Assembly: GCA_002314195.1 (NCBI GenBank)
Contig: DCCQ01000054.1
Span: 1-10,558 of the forward strand
DNA length: 10,558 nucleotides
DNA from: Bacteroidales bacterium UBA1077
GTDB lineage: Bacteria; Bacteroidota; Bacteroidia; Bacteroidales; UBA932
Reading direction: 5' to 3'
The notes beneath the pieces are model-generated. The model made no database searches. It was not told where the DNA came from and saw only the letters and a list, made by a program, of their open reading frames with translations. Both the position numbers and the translations under genes were made by a program. This document shows, piece by piece, positions 7,062 through 10,558 of the stretch. Within the stretch, counting starts at the first letter, position 1, and every line of letters starts with the position of its first letter.

Positions 7062-7117
7062 GTCTCCTCTGACAAAAACACACATTATTTTAACACTAAA
7101 TTAAACAAGATTCAGAG

Positions 7118-10100
7118 ATGTTCAAAAGAGTTATTATTATCTTATCGCTGATTTCATCTTTTTTCCCGGACATCCTAGCCCAATCGGATAAAATTAGCGG
7201 TAACGTAAAAGATGAAAGCAATGTACCTCTTGCCGGTGTCAGTGTCATGATCAAAGGCACTACAACAGGAACAATGACTGACTATAACGGTAATTTCTCC
7301 TTGTCTGGAAAGAAAGGCGACATTATCCAATTCTCATTCACAGGCATGATGACAGAGGAACGCGCATTCAACGGAAATCCTATCAACATTGTGATGAAAG
7401 AGGATGCTAACCTGCTAAAGGAAGTGGTGGTAGTAGGTTACGGCACTCAGAAGAAAGCCAATCTTACAGGTTCGGTGGCATCAGTGGATTTTGAAGAATC
7501 ATCAAAATCCCGTCCTGTAACAACAGTCGCAAATGCCCTGTCCGGGGCTGCCGCCGGCCTTAACGTCATGACGACAGGTTCAAAGCCTAACGAGGAGAGT
7601 GCAAGGATCTCGATTCGAGGCATAGGTACACTCAACAATTCAGGCCCACTTGTACTTGTTGACGGAATGGAGATGGAGATGAACCAGATCAACCCGAACG
7701 ATGTGGCAAACATATCCATTTTGAAGGATGCTGCTTCAAGTGCCATATACGGCAACAGGGCCGCCAATGGTGTCATCTTAATCACCACGAAGCAGGGAAA
7801 CTTTGATGGAAAACTAAACGTAACATATTCAGGCAAATTTTCTTACAACACCCCAGCAAACTATATTCACCAGGTTTCAAACTACGCTGACTACATGGAA
7901 TTGTTCAATGAGGCAGCCTACGGAAGCGGCACTGCAACTCTATACAGCTCAAGCAACATTGAAGCATGGCGAGCAGCAGAGAAAAACCCAGATGCTCTAA
8001 CCGAGTCTGGATATCCGAACAAAGTGGCATATCCGAATACCAACTGGTACGATGTCGTTTACAATCCGAAATGGATGCAAGAGCATACCTTGTCTGTAGT
8101 CGGTTCAGAAAAGCGTACCAGATACAGTCTGAGCACAACTTACCTCAACAACCCTGGTATCGCCCCCAACTCAGGCATGCAAAAATATTACGTAAGAACC
8201 AATGTTGAGTCGAAGATTACATCCTTCATCACGGCAGGAATCAGAGCATGGGGATACCATGCCGATCAGGAGCGCAATAATGTCGATGAAATGAACGGGA
8301 TACAAATGAAGAAAGCCAATCCAGGCACTTACCCTTACTACAATGGATATTACGGAGCCGTCACTTCAACAGAAGAAGACGCCTCGGCCACAAACCCATT
8401 GTATTTCATTGATACTCAAAAGGGATCGAAGAAGCAGACTAAGTTCTACGTGAATCCTTACCTCAGAGTGGATTTCCTGAAGCATTTCAACATTATCTAC
8501 AACTTCTATTATGACAATTTCAGCAATGAGCACATCTTGTATAATTCCGACTACATGCCGCGAATGAACTTCCTTACCGGGGTCGTCACAAACCATGCGC
8601 CTTCATCTGCCGAACTTTCGGAATTTAAGGTGTATAACTGGCGAAATCTTGAACAGAGTTGGAAAAGCAACGTCGTGGTCAATTATGCACAGACATTCAA
8701 TGAAAAGCATGAGGTGTCTGCCATAGCCGGATACGAAGAGTACCGCTGGTGGAAAAATGAAGTCGACATCTGCAAGAAGGGAATGGTCAACACATCGCTG
8801 ACAGATTTCAACGCGATGACAGAGCCTGAATTCCAGAAAGGATACTCACGCGAGCTCGCTACCCGTTCCTGGTTCGGCAGGGTCAATTACGCTTATGACG
8901 GCCGCTACCTTTTCGAGGCCAACGTCCGATATGACGCTTCTTCACGATTCGCTCCTGAGAACAGGTGGGGTATGTTCCCTTCGTTCTCTGCCGGTTGGCG
9001 AATCTCCGAAGAGAAATTCATGCAGAATGTCAACGCAATTGACGAATTGAAGCTCCGCGCTTCTTGGGGACAACTCGGAAACAGTTCAATAGGCAATTAC
9101 TACGCATACCAATCTCTATACTCAGTCGTCAACTATGTATTCGGCAACAGTGTAGGTTCCGGCTTCGGAATGTCATCGTTCTCCAATCTAGGACTTCAGT
9201 GGGAGACCACATCGGTAAGTAATGTCGGAATTGACGCCACATTGCTCGGCAACCGTCTCAACGCGACTGTGGACTTATACAACAAAGTGACCGACGGCAT
9301 TCTGTACCGGCCTTCTTTGTCAAATTCATTGAAATACTTCGGCTCTCCTTATCAGAATATAGCCGAGGTTACCAATAGAGGAGCAGAATTCACCTTAGGC
9401 TGGCAGGACACCAAGAAGGATTTCTATTACAGCGTAAAAGCAAACTTTTCCCTGAATCACAATGAAGTCACAAAATACAAGGGCAAACTCGAGCGCGGAT
9501 GGAAAGACGAAAAATATTATACCAATCTGGGTGATGTTTCCACAGGAGGTGACACCAGAGTACTTGAAGGCCATCAGATAAATGAGTACTATCTGCTGAA
9601 CATCTATAAAGGCAACGGCAGTCATTTCAATGCTGACGGTTCAGTAAATATTGGCGGTGGTCCTAAGGACGGTATGATCCGCACAGAAAAAGATATGGAA
9701 TGGCTTAGAGCTATGGTTGCCGCAGGGTATGAGTTCTATCCTGCCAAGGGCATAAGCAAGAGTGAGATTTGGTACGGTGACATTATCTATGCCGACGCCA
9801 ACGGTGACGGTATCTACGGAAATGACAACGATCGCGAGTTCCAGGGCACTTCATCCACACCTAAGTATTACTACGGATTGCAGACAAGTGCCGCATGGAA
9901 GGGTTTCGACTTCGCGGTAAACTTTGCCGGAGCAGCCGGGTTCAAGATTCTCTGGTGGGACCAGAGCCTTAACAGCACCAGACTTACACGCACATACGGT
10001 ATCGGAAAGGACGTTGCAAATGACCATTATTACTATGATCCGGAGAACCCTACTGATCCTCGCACCAACACTTCTTCCAAGACGACCAGACTCACAATCG

Positions 10101-10360
10101 GAGGAACAGCCCAGACCGAGACATCAAGCCAGCTCTGGCTGCAGAACGGAAACTACTTAAAATTAAAGAGTCTGACTATAGGATATACGTTCCCTTCCAA
10201 GTGGATGAACAAGGCCCATATACAGAACCTGCGCATATACGCAACAGGAGAGAATCTGTTTACTATAACCAAATTCAAGGGACTTGATCCTGAGATGGTG
10301 GCTGGAAACGGCTATCTTCCTATGAGACAATATGCTTTTGGAGTTAACATTACTTTCTAA
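7118..10360 (+). CDS. SusC/RagA-family TonB-dependent outer membrane transporter
   Basis: Outer-membrane barrel of 1080 residues that imports oligosaccharides or other large nutrients with energy from TonB, acting with the SusD-like lipoprotein encoded next. A signal peptide covers residues 1-21 (ending ILA, before QSDK). A carboxypeptidase-D-regulatory-like domain follows (about 26-100; ISGNVKDESNVPLAGVSVMIKGT). The TonB-box region EVVVVGYGT is at 102-110. The plug domain runs from about 110 to 226 and includes INPNDVANISILKDAASSAIYG and ANGVILITTKQG, the typical SusC signatures. The rest forms the 22-strand barrel and ends in an aromatic-rich strand with terminal Phe (FGVNITF), the usual assembly signal. 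There is no STN domain, so it is not expected to signal through an anti-sigma factor; regulation by the upstream HTCS fits this. The gene looks intact and is lower in G+C by eye than the HTCS. The substrate is unknown. Confidence 0.97.
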   Translation: MFKRVIIILSLISSFFPDILAQSDKISGNVKDESNVPLAGVSVMIKGTTTGTMTDYNGNFSLSGKKGDIIQFSFTGMMTEERAFNGNPINIVMKEDANLLKEVVVVGYGTQKKANLTGSVASVDFEESSKSRPVTTVANALSGAAAGLNVMTTGSKPNEESARISIRGIGTLNNSGPLVLVDGMEMEMNQINPNDVANISILKDAASSAIYGNRAANGVILITTKQGNFDGKLNVTYSGKFSYNTPANYIHQVSNYADYMELFNEAAYGSGTATLYSSSNIEAWRAAEKNPDALTESGYPNKVAYPNTNWYDVVYNPKWMQEHTLSVVGSEKRTRYSLSTTYLNNPGIAPNSGMQKYYVRTNVESKITSFITAGIRAWGYHADQERNNVDEMNGIQMKKANPGTYPYYNGYYGAVTSTEEDASATNPLYFIDTQKGSKKQTKFYVNPYLRVDFLKHFNIIYNFYYDNFSNEHILYNSDYMPRMNFLTGVVTNHAPSSAELSEFKVYNWRNLEQSWKSNVVVNYAQTFNEKHEVSAIAGYEEYRWWKNEVDICKKGMVNTSLTDFNAMTEPEFQKGYSRELATRSWFGRVNYAYDGRYLFEANVRYDASSRFAPENRWGMFPSFSAGWRISEEKFMQNVNAIDELKLRASWGQLGNSSIGNYYAYQSLYSVVNYVFGNSVGSGFGMSSFSNLGLQWETTSVSNVGIDATLLGNRLNATVDLYNKVTDGILYRPSLSNSLKYFGSPYQNIAEVTNRGAEFTLGWQDTKKDFYYSVKANFSLNHNEVTKYKGKLERGWKDEKYYTNLGDVSTGGDTRVLEGHQINEYYLLNIYKGNGSHFNADGSVNIGGGPKDGMIRTEKDMEWLRAMVAAGYEFYPAKGISKSEIWYGDIIYADANGDGIYGNDNDREFQGTSSTPKYYYGLQTSAAWKGFDFAVNFAGAAGFKILWWDQSLNSTRLTRTYGIGKDVANDHYYYDPENPTDPRTNTSSKTTRLTIGGTAQTETSSQLWLQNGNYLKLKSLTIGYTFPSKWMNKAHIQNLRIYATGENLFTITKFKGLDPEMVAGNGYLPMRQYAFGVNITF

Positions 10361-10366
10361 AGGAGG
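10361..10366 (+). promoter_or_regulatory. Shine-Dalgarno sequence of the susD-like gene
   Basis: AGGAGG begins at the base after the susC TAA stop and lies 7 bases before the ATG at 10374, the ideal spacing. Strong Shine-Dalgarno sequences are uncommon in Bacteroidota, and none of the other start codons in this window has one. It settles the start of the susD-like gene and suggests efficient translation of the second gene in the operon. Confidence 0.75.
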
Positions 10367-10373
10367 ATATTCA

Positions 10374-10558
10374 ATGAAAAATATATTTAAGGACACATGC
10401 TCTCGCATAGCATTTGGATTTGGCACAGCACTGTTGGCTGTCAGCTGTGTGAACTTGGATGTCACGCCTAAAGACCAGGCTGCATCCGGAGCAATATGGA
10501 ATAATCCTACCATGGCAGAGCAGACCATAAACGGGGTGTATAATGTTCTATACTACGG
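10374..10558 (+). CDS. SusD/RagB-family nutrient-binding lipoprotein, N-terminal fragment
   Basis: Only the first 61 codons are inside the window; the gene continues to the right. SusD-like proteins are surface lipoproteins that cap the SusC barrel and bind the glycan. The visible part has a charged start (MKNIFKD), a hydrophobic stretch and a lipobox-like end, LLAVSC, with C25 as the expected lipidated residue. It is followed by VNLDVTPKDQ and a segment with IWNNPTMAEQTINGVYNVLY, which matches the N-terminal pattern of the family (a Leu-Asp-x-x-Pro motif, then a Trp and the first helix). Residue -3 of the lipobox is Ala rather than the commoner Leu. The gap to the susC stop is 13 bases, so the two genes form one operon. 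The identity is secure from context and motifs despite the short piece. Confidence 0.93.
   Translation, partial: MKNIFKDTCSRIAFGFGTALLAVSCVNLDVTPKDQAASGAIWNNPTMAEQTINGVYNVLYY

Larger units (their letters stand above)
6847..7117 (+). other. Long susC leader region
   Basis: This is the untranslated stretch between the candidate promoter and the susC ATG. It is A-rich, with runs of eight and nine A residues, and contains no credible small gene. Visible structures are CAAAAG/CTTTTG (6907-6912 with 6930-6935), the tight hairpin ACGGC-AAA-GCCGT (6990-7002), and competing arms between 6995 and 7061. The last bases before the ATG are A/T-rich without Shine-Dalgarno. I do not recognise a known riboswitch class in it. 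If transcription starts further downstream than inferred, the leader would be shorter. Confidence 0.45.

Overview
The window looks like a chromosomal segment from a Bacteroidota organism, probably of the order Bacteroidales. The evidence is a SusC/SusD pair, a one-piece hybrid two-component regulator (HTCS), promoter elements close to the Bacteroidota -7 consensus TAnnTTTG, and start codons mostly without Shine-Dalgarno sequences. I cannot name a genus. By eye the regulator and the left-hand genes are richer in G+C than the susC-like gene. I saw no RNA genes, insertion sequences, CRISPR arrays or phage genes.

Left part (1-2396): the C-terminal end of a TolC-family outer-membrane efflux protein reads rightwards into the window. 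It converges, with only 23 bases between stop codons, on a leftward pair. That pair is a dihydrofolate reductase (folA) followed by an 11-helix sodium-coupled amino-acid transporter of the NSS family. The reductase keeps its catalytic residues, but it carries an insertion of about 31 residues and has Phe where E. coli has an NADPH-binding Arg.

Middle (2397-2774): a 378-base divergent control region without a credible gene. It has a good promoter for folA on the minus strand, a -7 box for the regulator on the plus strand, and between them an unexplained cluster of repeats and hairpins.

Right part (2775-10558): a polysaccharide-utilisation-type locus. The 1328-residue HTCS has a signal peptide, 14 propeller blades (two seven-bladed propellers), a Y_Y_Y domain, one membrane helix, histidine kinase, receiver and AraC-type DNA-binding domain. 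It is followed by a 356-base gap, a SusC-family TonB-dependent transporter and the start of a SusD-family lipoprotein. The gap holds a tandem motif, TTGAC-N4-TTGTT, twice at exactly 20-base spacing just upstream of a -7 box (TATCTTTG). This is the layout expected for activation by an AraC-type output domain. A leader of about 265 bases with mutually exclusive pairing segments lies between that promoter and susC. The inferred circuit is: a periplasmic glycan fragment binds the HTCS propellers, the phosphorelay activates the AraC domain, and that domain turns on susC/susD for uptake of the glycan. The glycan cannot be told from this window because no degradative enzyme is included.

The genes belong to known families. 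The parts that may be new are in the non-coding DNA: the candidate HTCS operator, the susC leader and the repeat cluster upstream of the HTCS.
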